A stretch of DNA of 64,000 bases from Cadophora sp. MPI-SDFR-AT-0126 (lineage: Eukaryota; Ascomycota; Leotiomycetes; Helotiales; Ploettnerulaceae). Shown one piece after another: positions 11,588 through 23,195 of this stretch (its first letter is position 1; each line of letters begins with the position of its first letter). A program made the position numbers and the translations under genes. The stretch covers positions 868,001 through 932,000 of the forward strand of contig JAGMVK010000010.1 of NCBI GenBank assembly GCA_020747065.1, given 5' to 3'. Below the pieces are notes generated by a model, which was not told the DNA's origin, did not search any database, and worked only from the letters and a program-made list of their open reading frames with translations.

Positions 11588-14185
11588 TTACTCCCTAAGC
11601 CCTAGGTCGCCGAACTATACGCCCCTTATTCTATCCCTATATACTTCCTCCGTAAATAGTAAACCCTCCTTCAGTGCTTCTTAAAGCACTTCCTTACTTA
11701 GCTTATCCACGTCCGCCTCCACTTCCGGTATAAGTAGTCCTAACCTATCTGCCTTCTCCTTAAGAAAGTAATAGGATTTCTCTCCAAAGGCCTCCTTCTT
11801 AATCCTACGTATTATCTCAAATGCTTCCAATCCTACCCTTAGTGCTTTCCTTCTCCAATCCTCAATATACTTATACGCTGCCTCCCGATCACTCCTAAGT
11901 ACAACATCCCTTTAAGCTACTACCGCTAGTGAACTCCATCTGCAACAAGTAACCTGAGTATCAGACAAGGCCCTTAAGCCGGATACCTCTACTATAGCAG
12001 CGAACCTAAAGGGAATCGCACTATACCGGTTAGGTAACCCAGATAGTATAGCTTATAGAGTAATGAAATCCCTATAGGCGTCAGCTAGATCTCGCTACGA
12101 ACTACCTTCCACTACTTTAAGAGACTCCTCGTCATCCTATATAGCGATAAACCAGGGTAAAAGCGTTCGTCGGACAATCGTAGCAGGACCGGAGGACCTA
12201 TGCGGGATCTTAAGTAAGGCAATACGTATATCCCTCCTACTACACGGCGTTCTAACCTAATCTACCCCTAGCACCTCGGTATCCTCTCGTGTGAAAATCT
12301 AGTTCGTAATCCAGTGCACATAGCAATCGGTATCTTGCCCCCTAGCCTTGACTCGCTCCCACTATTCACCTAACTTATACTACATCCCCTTACAGATAAA
12401 GGTGCAGTTAGCCTTATCCTCCTGATCCAGCGAAATGCTTCCTTAAATTATCGCAGTCCTGTAATTAGTTGCTAAAGCCTGCGGAATATTAATATCGATA
12501 TAATAGAAGTAAGTACTATCTCCCGGAATAGTGTACTTAGCGTAGTAGGGGTAGCTGACCAGCCTCCATGCTTTATCGGGGCGAAGAGCGGCATAGAGTA
12601 TATAATACGCAGGGTCCTGACGCATAAGCTGCTAGGTAACCGAAAAGAACATATTACGCAGCTATCCAATGTTTTTCCTGCTATTGATTTCCTGAAGATG
12701 GTACCGGTATATATTAGTTTCCTCTAAGATCTTATTACCTAGTAGCGAGTCAAATTACTATTTGAAAAGACTGCGAATAATCTGCCTATCCTACTCCTAC
12801 TACGGTAATATCGACAGGTCCTAGGAGTTCAGGATTAGTTTCTGATTAAACTCAAAGATAGGTGCCCCTCCCTGCTACTGGAACTTATATAGCCCGAGTC
12901 CGTCTGAAGGCCTAGGTGGCCGATTAGCTAGCCGAAACTAATTATATATCTCTAGATCTGTCTTTAGCTTCCCTATTTCTAATCTCCGGTCGTATACCTC
13001 TTGTAAGCGCTCGATAGCAAGCTTCTCCGGTAATCTCTTCGTGTAAAGCCCTATATAGCTAGCCATCAGGCGCAGGTATCGGTAGCACACTTGTCAATAT
13101 CCTAGCATCCGCCCTAAGAGCCGCATATTCACTGCAAGGGGTAGTATTTTCTTTCCCCCGACAACTAACCTCCAATTGTTCGAGACGTCCTTGGAGCATC
13201 TGCACTTCTATCTACTATCCTCAGCATTACTCACCCCTTCCCTCTCGCGACCCTCTATCTCTTTTCCTACCTCCTCTATCTCCTCCTTATTAATTTCGGC
13301 CCTCTCACCCGAAGCAATACTAAACTCTTCTGCAGCTGCTACTCTCGCCAGTCGGTCGGACCTTCGAAGTGGATCGGCAGTAGTAGTAGTAGTCTCGCCG
13401 CTGATTTCCCCCGCCGGGCGAGCTAAATACTCTGGCTCACCTACCCCCTGCGACGAAGTTACTTCACTGACTTCAGTGCCCACACCTAGTAAGCTCAGTA
13501 ACCCCACAAATTATCCTTCCTCTGCAAAGCCACTCGCCCCAAGGCGTATCCCTATCCTTTTCCACATGCTTTCCGACATCCCTTCCAAGAGGGCACCGTC
13601 AACCTTCCCCTGCACCGCCTTCACTAGGTCCCCCGTAATAACCTCTCTCGTATTCAACACACCTCGTCTACCCGGTCCTATAACCCTCTTCCACACTTTA
13701 ATATTCACCCGCACTCTAGCCTCCTCTAAGGACATCTTTCCTAAAGCTTTACTACAGTTCGCTATAAATTCAGCCGACCTAGTTATTAGCTAATCTCGTA
13801 TAGCTCGATCGGGCTAATTCCTCGCAGTCCTAGTATATGCTTCCTAGAGGCGATTCCTTTTCTTAGCGTTTACAGCAATGACAAGGTGAACCTTAGCCCA
13901 ATTAGACTCGAACTCCGCCTTGCTCATATGCGCTTTAAAGACTCCCGATTTTTTTACGTGGTTGTAGACTTATTTAATCAAATCGCCGATCCTGTTATAG
14001 TACTTCATCATCTGTTCAAGCACTTAAGACTAAGCAGCATATTAATTTTCCGCTAGTATATCCCTCAGATATAAGATCACGTCCTTAATACTAGCGAAAT
14101 TCGGTAGTGCAACTACTACTAGCGCGTCCACCCCAGTTATACTCGTATCTTCGTTTATATTCGTCAGTAGGATTTCTACTCGCAT
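11588..14185 (-). pseudogene. Cargo ORF B in the gypsy element: large protein with a 2OG-Fe(II) dioxygenase-like motif layout (RIP-disabled)
   Basis: Not recognised as a named gene. From ATG at 14,185 one minus-strand frame runs about 865 codons to TAA at 11,588-11,590 (or TGA at 11,567-11,569 if the TAA was a Gln codon). All interruptions are TAG/TAA; I detected no frameshift (14,185, 13,735, 13,507, 12,625 and 11,902 share one frame). The middle is acidic and Ser/Arg-rich (SDRLARVAAAEE near 13,350). The C-terminal half has YPYYAKYTIPGDSTYF, then YYIDINI (codon 562 Tyr where H-x-D would need His, Asp at 564), then a Gly/Ser segment, then RRDIRIALLKIPHRSSGPA (His at codon 662) and RRTLLPWF. 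H-x-D, about 100 residues, H, then R about 10 later is the iron and 2OG site layout of double-stranded beta-helix dioxygenases. The assignment is an inference. Confidence 0.55.
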
Positions 14186-14524
14186 ACATACTTCAAAAGA
14201 TTTATTATTAAAAAAAAGTTGATTCTTTAAAAGGAAATCGCGCGGGCCGTTAAATCGTTAGAGGGGGCCGATCTCGCTTAAGAATTATTTATTTTATTTC
14301 CCGTCGCAAGTAAACAAATTAACGGAATCAAAGCATACTTCCTCTTTTTTTTTTTTTACGCCTCTTAGCTCGCAACCTTCTACTAATTCACTTTTCTTTT
14401 CACCTTTCTCTTACTATCCCTCTTAAATTCACCTTTTTCCCTAGCGCCCTTCTTAATATAAGAGGCTATCCCCGCTCCCATTTTCTTCCAATTTTCTTTC
14501 AACTTTTATAACAATTTTTCTCCT
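14186..14524. promoter_or_regulatory. Divergent intergenic region between cargo ORFs A and B
   Basis: About 340 bp separate the two cargo starts. The half next to ORF A is strongly pyrimidine-rich with a poly-T run (14,347-14,357) and CTTTTC-type tracts, typical of fungal promoters and 5' leaders. The half next to ORF B has an A-run (14,212-14,217) and a GC-rich island (GCGCGGGCCG near 14,240). This is consistent with a two-way promoter, but no transcription data exist here. Confidence 0.4.
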
Positions 14525-14582
14525 ATGCCAAACTGTCTTCCACTAGACCTTCCACTCTACACTCCTCACCTGCTTCTAGCAC

Positions 14583-16109
14583 TTGCTCTCCACTATAGCG
14601 CTAGTCCAGTTACCAAAGCTCATTACTGCAGCCTATATTAAACACTGCCCTCTCTTCGACCCCGACCCAGGAATAATGCATATTCAAGATATCATATCCA
14701 ACCTCCGTAGTAACCGCGCTGTTCGTCTATCCGACTACGTCTTCGGTGCTTTAGTTATAGCTATCGATAAAGGCATCCTAACTAAGATAGAAGTCGCGGA
14801 TGAAATGCGCATCGACTTCCTCCCCTACCTTCGGATTCATAAGGGACGTGTCTCTACTGGTCACTCCTTCCTTGACCCCGATAGCCTCTACCTCAAATTC
14901 GGCGATAAAGACCTGGCTAGTAACACTGAAACCGAGTACAACCCCTCTACTTTGGACTTTACTGCTCTCAAGGACTATAATAATTATAAGGAGTAGCTCT
15001 CTAGACTACTCTTTGCAGGTAGCGACCCTATGACTATTACCGATAAGAACTCCCTTCGACGCTATACTAAGTCTTGTACTGCCTCCACTACTACTCCAGT
15101 AACCCCCAGCCCTTTGACTACTCCTACTAAGGCTGCTGCTCCCCCTAAGACTCCTAAGAAGGGTGGATCTAAGGCTGCTTCCGCACTTAAGCTATCTATT
15201 ATTATATTTAAGAGTAAACCTAAAGCTACTCCTAAGTGTAAGGGCTAGGCCTCCGGTAAAAATAAGGGTAAGGGAAAGGTAAAGTCTAACGAATATATCC
15301 TAGATACTAATAATAACGGACCCCCTTATAATACTTTAGACGACTATAATAGCTCCCTAATCGACGGTCTTATATCCTTCCTTAATAAAGATAATAGATC
15401 TGATAGTAAATACAGTAAGTTAATACGTAAGAAGAAGAAAGGTACTACTACTTAACCTCGTAAGAAAACCTCTACTACTAGTCCATATTCTGCTCCTAAG
15501 GTAAAGGATCCTGCTACCGAGACTCCTACTAAGACTCCTAAGTCCAAAATAAAAGCTAATCCCCTCGCTCCTCTACGCACTACCCGGGCTAAAGCTAAAA
15601 TCCAAGATAGAGACCTCGCCTAAGCCCTCGCTGACTCTGCTACTAAAGCCTTAAACTCCCCGGTCGCTACTTTAGCTGCCGATGTTACTAACTAAAAGTC
15701 ACTTCCTTTGAAGGTCCAGAAGCTTATTGCCGCCCACGACTGGAAGTACGTTTGCAACGGTTTAATGTAGCACTCAGTCCTAGGAGACCCCGATAGTTTT
15801 CTTAAGCGATGCTCTTCGTGTTAGACCCTCTAATACATTCGCTATATTAAGGAGACTCGTTCCTATATCGAATCTGGCGATGAAGACAGTACTGCGGAGG
15901 GATCTCTTTACTTCTGCCTAGAGTGTATAAAGGAGACTCTTTAAGAGGCTTAGGATTTTCGCGCGGAGGCTATTAAGGCTGTTCTTGCAAGACGTACCGC
16001 CGGAGAATCTAATAATAATACTAGCGCTGCAGACGCTAAGCACCTAACTACTGGCGAAAAAGGTCCCTTAGCTTACTCCTCCTACAGTTCTAAGACTCCT
16101 ATTACTTGA
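14583..16109 (+). pseudogene. Cargo ORF A in the gypsy element: Lys/Thr/Pro-rich protein with paired CxxC motifs (RIP-disabled)
   Basis: Plus strand, opposite to gag-pol. One frame gives about 508 codons to TGA at 16,107-16,109, broken only by TAG/TAA at likely Gln/Trp codons. The 5' end is uncertain: the open part starts at a TTG at 14,583 and in-frame TAGs lie just upstream; the nearest ATG (14,525) is in another frame. The N-terminal 140 residues look globular (DEMRIDFLPYLRIHKGRVS, LDPDSLYLKFGDKD). The middle is Thr/Pro/Ala/Lys low complexity. The C-terminal part has CSSC (15,810-15,821) and CLEC (15,915-15,926), about 30 residues apart, preceded by WKYVCNGLM; this suggests a small zinc-binding or DNA-binding module. 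Family not recognised. It is convergent with pol. Confidence 0.55.
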
Positions 16110-16399
16110 AGCTATGGAGTAGTGGCTTTTACAAATAACGATAGTTGGTTTAATAAGCACTTCGATAGTAATTAGCGTTCTTACATTTGCTCTCCGGCGC
16201 GAGACATAATATTCGATATAATCTCGACTCTCGGTCCCAGATAGTTAGTAGGACTTAGTGCGGAGTACGCATGACTAGTATAATTAAGCCGAATAAAATG
16301 AAATGCATATAAATAAAACCTAAATAACTCTCGCAGTGAAATAACTAATTACTTCTTATGACTTCCTCTATACCTGTGACCCAGTTGCTAGGCTTTCCC

Positions 16400-19300
16400 C
16401 CCCCCTATTTCTAATTTACCTGGCCCTCTAAGTTCCTATTTCACCCGCCGGGCGAGTGAAATACCCCTAGTACCCCTATTACCTAGCTCGATCCTCTCAC
16501 GGAACTATAATCGCGAATCTCTTACTATCCGGTATTACTACTCTTTTTCTTTCTTTTTCTAAATTAACTACCTCTTATAAGAGCCTTCCTCAAGTAACTA
16601 GAGCTAAAGCTGAAAGTTCTTCTTCCTTCCCTTCTTCGTCTAAGCTTAGTTCGTTTCCAAGCTTAATTTCCCTAGCAGGCTCCGCGCTTTCTAAGGGTAT
16701 GCCTTCGCCTAGTTCTGGCTTAGAATTAATAAGCTTCTAAACGGAGTCTCTCTTTCGGAATACCTTTAGCTGGCTTCCTAAAAATATACCTTGTAGCTAA
16801 GTCCCGGATAGTTCGGCGAGGAGGTACGTCCCCTTCTCCAGAAGCGCTTTATCTACCTTATATAGTCCTAGCTATCTATAGCCAAGTTTAACTTTAGACG
16901 ATATATCTACTTCCTACTTCGTATTATATAGTAGTATAATATTATCCGCAGTAATTTCAGAGGAATAAATCCTCCTACTTACGTTAAACCCATCTTTCCA
17001 CATGACTCGCATCCTCTTCTGTCTAGCAGCGGCCTTCTTAAGATCCTTATCCCGGATTTAAATTTATTAAGCTCGCAATACTAGTAAGTCCGATTCTGAT
17101 TTAATATTCTCCTAGTCTATTATCCTCCAAGTTAGGATAGTGAGTTCTATTAGTAGAACAGCCTCCGACCTGTACTATATTTAGAAGGGCGTCCTACTAG
17201 TCGTAGTCTTAATAGTATAGCGGTCAGCTAGTAGGACTACATATAGATTCCTTACCCAGTCACTTAGTCCCCCTTCTGTTATTTTAGCGAGTCTATTAAC
17301 TATAGGTTTATAGCCTCTCTTAACTATGCTATTAGTAAGCGTATAGTAAGCTAAGATCACAACTCTCTTAATCCTATACTTTTTAGTAAGGCGCTTAACC
17401 CACCTCTTATTCTTAGGCCCCCTATCTATAATAAGCTTTCCGAAAATCCTATGTCTGTAAATAACGTCTTCCTAAATGAAATCTACTACTGCTACAGAGG
17501 TCGCGTTAGCCAGGGCCCTGGCCTTAACCTATCCTGAAAGATCGTCCCTAGCTACGACTAAACACCGCTTCCTATATCTCGCGGGTAGGTAGATAACGTC
17601 TATTCCGACCTTAGCCCATAAAGCGCTTATCCAGGTAAGGTGAAGAGCTTCCTCTAGTCTCGTGGAATCTTTAAATTAGTAGGCTTTACACGCGGCTACG
17701 TATTCCTTTATATCTAAGTAAAGGGTATCCTAGAAGTATCTTTCAGTAACTTTCTAGTAAGTACTTTCTCTTCCTTTATAACTTAATTCCTTATACAGGG
17801 ACCGAAGGACAGTTTACCTCTTATTCTGATTATTTAAGACCCGTCGGATTAGGAGCTTCTTATTAGCCCTACAGTAGAGCACTCTCGAGCGTACTATATA
17901 ATTCAACGCCCGCTACTTGAACGTTCTGAAATTAACTAGATTCACCCTATCGGGCCTCTTTAGTATTAATAGAAACTCCGCGATTAATCTAGAATCCAGA
18001 CTCTAACGTCCTTTCAGTTACAAAGACACTTTATTTAACTAGTACCCTATTCGAATCCAACTAAACTAAGTATTAATAAAGTTATTAATATCTACCTCCT
18101 GCGCTTTAGTATCTAACTCCTCCTAACTTACAGGGCGTCTTGAAAGCCTATCTGCCGTAGTGTGCTTAGTCCCGGGTACATAGCGCACTTTAAAATCAAA
18201 TAATCTTATCTAAGTAATCTATCTAGTGACTAAAGCTCCGGGGAGATCCGAAGTACCTTAGTTCAACTAGGCTACTAAGACCGTAGTATCCGTTTCTAGA
18301 ATAAAATGCCGTCTAATCAGGGCTCCTCGGACTTTCTTCAAGGCTTTTAGGACTCCACGACACTCCCTCTTAGTAGTATTATAATTCCTTTCCGCTACCA
18401 ACTATACTCCGCTATTATACCTGACGGGATATTTCTTTTTCTCCTAGTCCAGTTATATAAGGACTATGCCCTACCCCTAAAGGCTCGTATCCATAGCTAG
18501 TACTACTTCCCTAGTACTCTTAGAAATATCTAACCGCACTAAAGCTAGGGTAATTATTAGCGCTAGCTTCAGTTCATCTATTACTTAAACCTCCCGGTCG
18601 CGGAAATCGAACTCCACCTCTTTCTTCAGTAGGAGATAAAGCGGCTCTGCTTTCCGAGCGTAGTCCTTAATCTAAATCCAGTAGTACTTACAGACCCCTA
18701 AGAAGGCTCGGACTTCAGTTAAATTCTTATATTCTCTCTAATCCAGAATCTTAATCACTTTCTCACTATCTAGGGATCTCCCCTCTATAGTACATATAAA
18801 CCCTACTAGCTTTAGTCCCGTAACCCCAAACTAAGACTTTAGTCTAATTATAGCTCCTGCCCTTTCCACATCCGAGAGCACTAAATCCAAATTAATAAAA
18901 TATTTAAGTATAAATCTCCGTATCCCCGGCGCTGATTCCTTATTATTATAGGTAGAATATGGTCCTAGTACAGGTATATTATCAATAAAGATTCGTACTC
19001 GCGCCGGTTTATAATCCTTTAGAATCATCTTCCCTGCTCAACAGAATTAAGCTACTGAGTTAGTTGCTCCCTGAATAAGCGTAGTATGTCGAAGAAGCCC
19101 GAGAGGAGTTTGGAAGGCTATTAAGTCTCGGCTATTAGGGTACAGAGTTACTTAATCGTAGCCGGAAAAGAAGTCGATCAGGGAAGTAATTACGTAGCTA
19201 GTAAAGTCTTCAGATATCTCCTCTATATTAGGAGGTAGATTCGTATCCCTTACTATCACTGCGTTATACTTCATAGCTATATTAACCATATAGTAAGCTC

Positions 19301-20850
19301 CACTCTTCTTCTTAACCAAAAACTATTGATTTTTATAAGGCTTATGCCTATATTCTAACGTCTTAGCCTTTAACCTCTTATTAAGTATATCTTTGATATA
19401 CTTGCGTAAATGTTTTGGGACCGGGAATCCTAGTAACTGCTACACCTGGTGAGGCACTATACAAATCTCCTACGGAGAGTAAACGTCCTTATAGATCCTT
19501 CCGCATTCCGAGAAGTCAAACGCGATTACAGCCTCGCGCTAGTATAATATCTCAGTTAGGAGCTCTTTCTCCCGAGGCTATAGCTCTTCTCTAAAATTCA
19601 TCCCTTCTAACCTTTCTAGCGTTAATCTCTACCCTCTAGATAGCTCCGAGAACTTAGGAGTAATCTACTTATTAAACTCGTGCGATAGCTTAAGAGGACC
19701 CCGCCGTCTTTCTTATATTAGTCTTATCTACTTCCAATCCAGCTTCCCTTTAAGCTTCGATCTATTAGAAATACCCTCTTAAACAGGTATAACCTTATCT
19801 GCCTTCCTCTTATATACTCCCTAAATACTAATAATAGGAAAAAGCCGCTTTACCTAAATTAAAGAAATTAAATTCGTCTTCCTAGATATAACTATACTAT
19901 CCCCTCTACTAAACACTAACGCCGAGAAAACCCTAGCCCCTGCTGTTCGAACCCGATTAAACGCTGCCGCTATCTAGTTCCCTCTTTCAGTAAAGGATTT
20001 ACTAGAGACGCCTACTAATACACCCCTAGCTACTCTTTTCCCGAAAAGATTTCTGACTCGGACCTCGCCTTAGTTAAATCAGCTACTTTAACTATAACCT
20101 GCTTCGTCTACTTATTGTTAACTATAGTAGCGAATTAGCTACCCTTACTGTAAGAGAATAATATTAAGCTGCCGATAATAAAGAGCTACTCGAGGACTAT
20201 ATTATTCTCAGCCTTTTCTAACGTAAAGAAACTCCCGGTGATTATAATACTCCCTATTTCTACTACTATATTCTTATATAGCCCTCCGAACTTCTCATGC
20301 TCTCCCAAATATCTAACTATCCCTAAGTTAGGGTTAGAGCGTACAGGTAACCTTGCACTCACGGCTACGGATAATAGGATAATATTAGGCTCCGACTTAT
20401 AGTTAATCAGAGCTATTATAACTATTGAGCCTATTCGAACCTTGACCTTAGGGCTTCGAACTACTAGTAGTATAGGATCCTCCGAGCTACCTGTTATCTT
20501 AGCTGACCCTACGCTAACGTCCTTAGCCGCTCTATCTACCCTTACCTCAGGTTCCCCGGCTCACCTTCTAATTATGGCTATATTTTTAAATAGTAGCTTC
20601 TGCAGTACATCTAAATATACTAGTAGCTCTCTCCCGGTTATCCCCTTCAATTCGTTGTCTAAGAGCTTATCTAATAAGTCTATTAGACGTGTCTCCTTCT
20701 TAAGTAGGTCTATAAACCTCTTAATCTTCTTACCTACTCAGGGTCCGACCTTCCTTAGCTTTTCCGTCTACTCCTTATCTATTTCCATCTCCTCTACTAC
20801 CTCCCCCTACTATACCCTATTTCCAGAAGCCTCCTTTACTTAATCCCGGA
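16400..20850 (-). pseudogene. Pol relic of the gypsy element (protease, RT, RNase H, integrase)
   Basis: Read right to left. The retropepsin motif LIDYKSEPN is near 20,385-20,410, where LVDxGSEVN is usual. RT: the open stretch 19,028-18,831 reads PARVRIFIDNIPVLGPYSTY, the fungal gypsy form of the YxDD block with D-D changed to D-N near 18,980. RNase H follows near 18,500. Integrase has LSYKGREYTYQKVTERYF, then GIDVVYLPARYRKRCLVVA near 17,590 and LIIDRGPKNK near 17,420; the catalytic Glu region reads SIVKRGYKPI, with Glu changed to Lys. The reading ends near 16,430 with YFTRPAGEI. Gly-to-Arg, Glu-to-Lys and Gln/Trp-to-stop changes are all RIP-type. Confidence 0.88.
16437..16463. terminator. 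GC-rich near-perfect hairpin between pol and cargo ORF A
   Basis: The arms TATTTCAC and GTGAAATA flank a CGCC/GGCG core, giving about 13-bp arms with one mismatch. It lies between the convergent 3' ends of pol (minus) and ORF A (plus). A related, less symmetric copy lies at 13,403-13,429 inside ORF B. A role in ending transcripts is a guess. Confidence 0.35.
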
Positions 20851-21059
20851 CCTTCTAACTCCCTAGGCGAGGTACTTTAAGGGCCGCTAAATCCTTTTCC
20901 TTCTCCACATACCCTTTCAGAATCTTCCTTAGGTTCACCTACTTATTATTTCCCTTCGCTTTTAACTTCTTACTCCTCGCGCCTGCTACTCCTACTACAC
21001 CCTAATCCGCCTCTCTTTCCTCTTTATCCGACTCGTCCTACAGGACTATCCCTGCTACT

Positions 21060-22760
21060 ATCCTACTAATATCCTCCATAGTTACAGCTAGTTAGTACAC
21101 TACTTCTTATCTAACTAATCTACTTAAGGCCCCTTGCTTTAAAGCTTCCCACTATTACCGCACAATTTCTCTTCCAGGGACTCCCTACTTTACTTACACA
21201 GAATCACTTCTATCCTCTCTCTTTCCCTAATATATTCTTCCCTAGACTTCATATATAAACCCCTTCTCCGTATTTAATATAAAGTCGAGGTACTCCCTTT
21301 AGTAGTAGCTGTTCTCTATATAATAGAAGTAGTACGTAGGGTGATTATTATATATTCCTGCAGCCCTAACTGCAGTTAGTACTACGTTATATCGCTATCC
21401 TACATATATAGCCTAAGGTAGCTTTAATAGATCGATCCGACCTGAAGGCCTAGCCGGGTACGCCCTAATACAGTTTCCCCTGCTAAGCGGGCTAAATCCT
21501 AAGCGCGCCCCTAGACTAACCCTAAAAAGCGCAGCCTTCGCAGCGAGTATGAGCGTATTAAGAGCTTAAGTTATCTCCCTAATAGCTTCAGTAGAGACCG
21601 AACTTAGCGTAATCACTAGGACTACTAGGCGATCTTCACTTTTTCGCGAAATAATTATTTAGCCTAAAGTATTTACTAATTCGCTTAAGCCCTCCTTCTT
21701 TTCACAGCTATTAGAGAACTCTCGAACTATCTTATTCGCAGTATAAATACTAGTAGCTATCTTTATAAGTTCATTAAACACAATAGTATCCGGCTTATTA
21801 ATATTAACTTTATTCTTCCGAATTACCTTTCCGCGAACGTCTCCTAAGAGACTATTTAAGAACTAGATACCTCTAGTATAGCCCTCGAGCTGCCCCTTAT
21901 CTATAAGGGTAGCTAAGACTGCTATATACTATTGAATAAACTTCCGGACATTATCCTCGCTTATTCGCGGCTTCGATTTTAAAGCCTCCAAGAAGGATCA
22001 GGAATTCATCTATTAGAAGGTATCTTAATCCTTATACTCCTCTTGAAGTTCTTCGATTAAATACTTCTAATTTAGATAAGCTTAAGTAACTAGTATCTTA
22101 ATATACTACTTAATAGATAACCTGTAGTACCGCGGAAGTTACTTTACCTTATCTTTCATTTTTAACTACGTATCTTTGCACTAATCTAAATACCGCTTAA
22201 GAAATTCAGTAATATTAGCTCTATTAAAGTATAGGACCCCCGGAGTTCTAGGCGCGGGTATCGGAGCTATATACCTTAAATCAGCTATCTTTATAATAGT
22301 AGCGGTAGAGTCGGCTTACCCCCCTTACTAAATAGGAGGATACTGTTCCGTTTCTTCGCTGCTTTCTGTATTTAGCGTTAGTTAAAAGCTTTCCGAAAGA
22401 TCTTCCTCTAGGAATAAACCGGCTTTAATAAGATCTGGAAATAACTCGAGTCTTTAATAGCAGTAGCTACTTATTAGGTATAGTAAAGCGCAAATCGTTA
22501 GTGTTAGTAGTAGTAGCGCTAAGAGTATTAGAGCGATATAAGCGCCCCTTATAATCTTCAGTCCTAATACTCTAATACTTACCTTATCTACTACTATACT
22601 TACTTGCGATCCCTTTTTCCTTAGCCCTTTTTCCTTATACTCCTTCTTAGCCCGCCTCCTCTTTATATTTATTTACTCTTTAGCAGGCGATTAAGCTCGC
22701 TTAGCCCTATTACTCCACCGCGTTTCCCTAGCAACTATAGTTTTCTCCTCCCCCTAATTT
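21060..22760 (-). pseudogene. Gag relic of the gypsy element
   Basis: Minus-strand frame with RIP stops. A basic N-terminal stretch (INIKRRRAKKEYKEKG near 22,660) leads into a Leu-rich stretch at about 22,470-22,580 that was probably Pro-rich before CCA became CTA. The capsid-like core follows: ADLRYIAPIPAPRTPGVLYF near 22,260, then VRKFIQ, YTRGI and VRGKVIRKNKVNI near 21,850. This is the Gag arrangement of a common ascomycete gypsy group. A C-terminal zinc knuckle was not found with confidence. Confidence 0.75.
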
Positions 22761-23009
22761 CTCTTATCTCAGCTATACCTCGGCACCTTACTAAGGTATA
22801 ATCCGTCCGCTATTAACCTTGGCTTTACACCGCGGGTTCCTTAAAGCTCTGTAAAGCCCCTTTTTCCTAAACCGTTCTACTATATTCCGATATTCTCAAG
22901 GCGTTTCACTAATCGTTAATGAAATTCAATCTCTTACTTCCTACCTAAGTTAACTTATACTCGGTTTTACGCCTATATTACTTTCTTGACTCCTTACGTA
23001 AGTTACTAA

Positions 23010-23195
23010 TATAAAAGAGTAAAGTAGTGCTATTAAGTGCATAGTAAATAGGGGAGTAACTCACGCGTGGACTATTCAGGTAATAGAAGTAAGAGAAAGA
23101 AGATGATAATTACTAGTCTAGCGGCGCCGACCTGTCTATCTACGGCCGGAACGGAAAAACAAAAACCCTTGTAATGGGCCTTCGACCCCACTACA
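23010..23195 (-). repeat. 5' LTR of the gypsy element (right)
   Basis: 186 bp, TATAAAAGAG...CTACA, matching 11,316-11,501. It retains more CpG and GC than the left LTR (for example GGCGCCGACC), so the two LTRs took different mutation loads. Confidence 0.9.

Larger units (their letters stand above)
11316..23195 (-). mobile_element. Complete Ty3/gypsy LTR retrotransposon with extra cargo ORFs (11.9 kb)
   Basis: Two 186-bp LTRs bound an internal region whose gag and pol read on the minus strand, so the 5' LTR is at the right. A polypurine tract (minus-strand CGAGGGGGGACG) abuts the left LTR, which confirms the orientation. ATAT lies just outside each end (11,312-11,315 and 23,196-23,199); deleting the element with one ATAT rejoins the Helitron frame (TSAIYIPLYYILLF). 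Order from the 5' LTR: gag, protease, RT/RNase H, integrase, then about 4.6 kb of extra sequence with two divergent long frames, then the polypurine tract and 3' LTR. Less damaged by RIP than its surroundings: many CpGs survive. Confidence 0.9.

Noticed and set aside
13176..13793. A 205-codon plus-strand open frame
   Set aside because: It is the shadow of the minus-strand cargo ORF B; its Ser/Pro/Leu-rich make-up is the complement of Glu/Gly/Arg codons.
22470..22580. A Leu-rich hydrophobic run in the gypsy Gag frame that looks like a transmembrane helix
   Set aside because: Most Leu codons are CTA, which RIP makes from CCA. The ancestor was probably Pro-rich, so the hydrophobicity is a mutation artefact.
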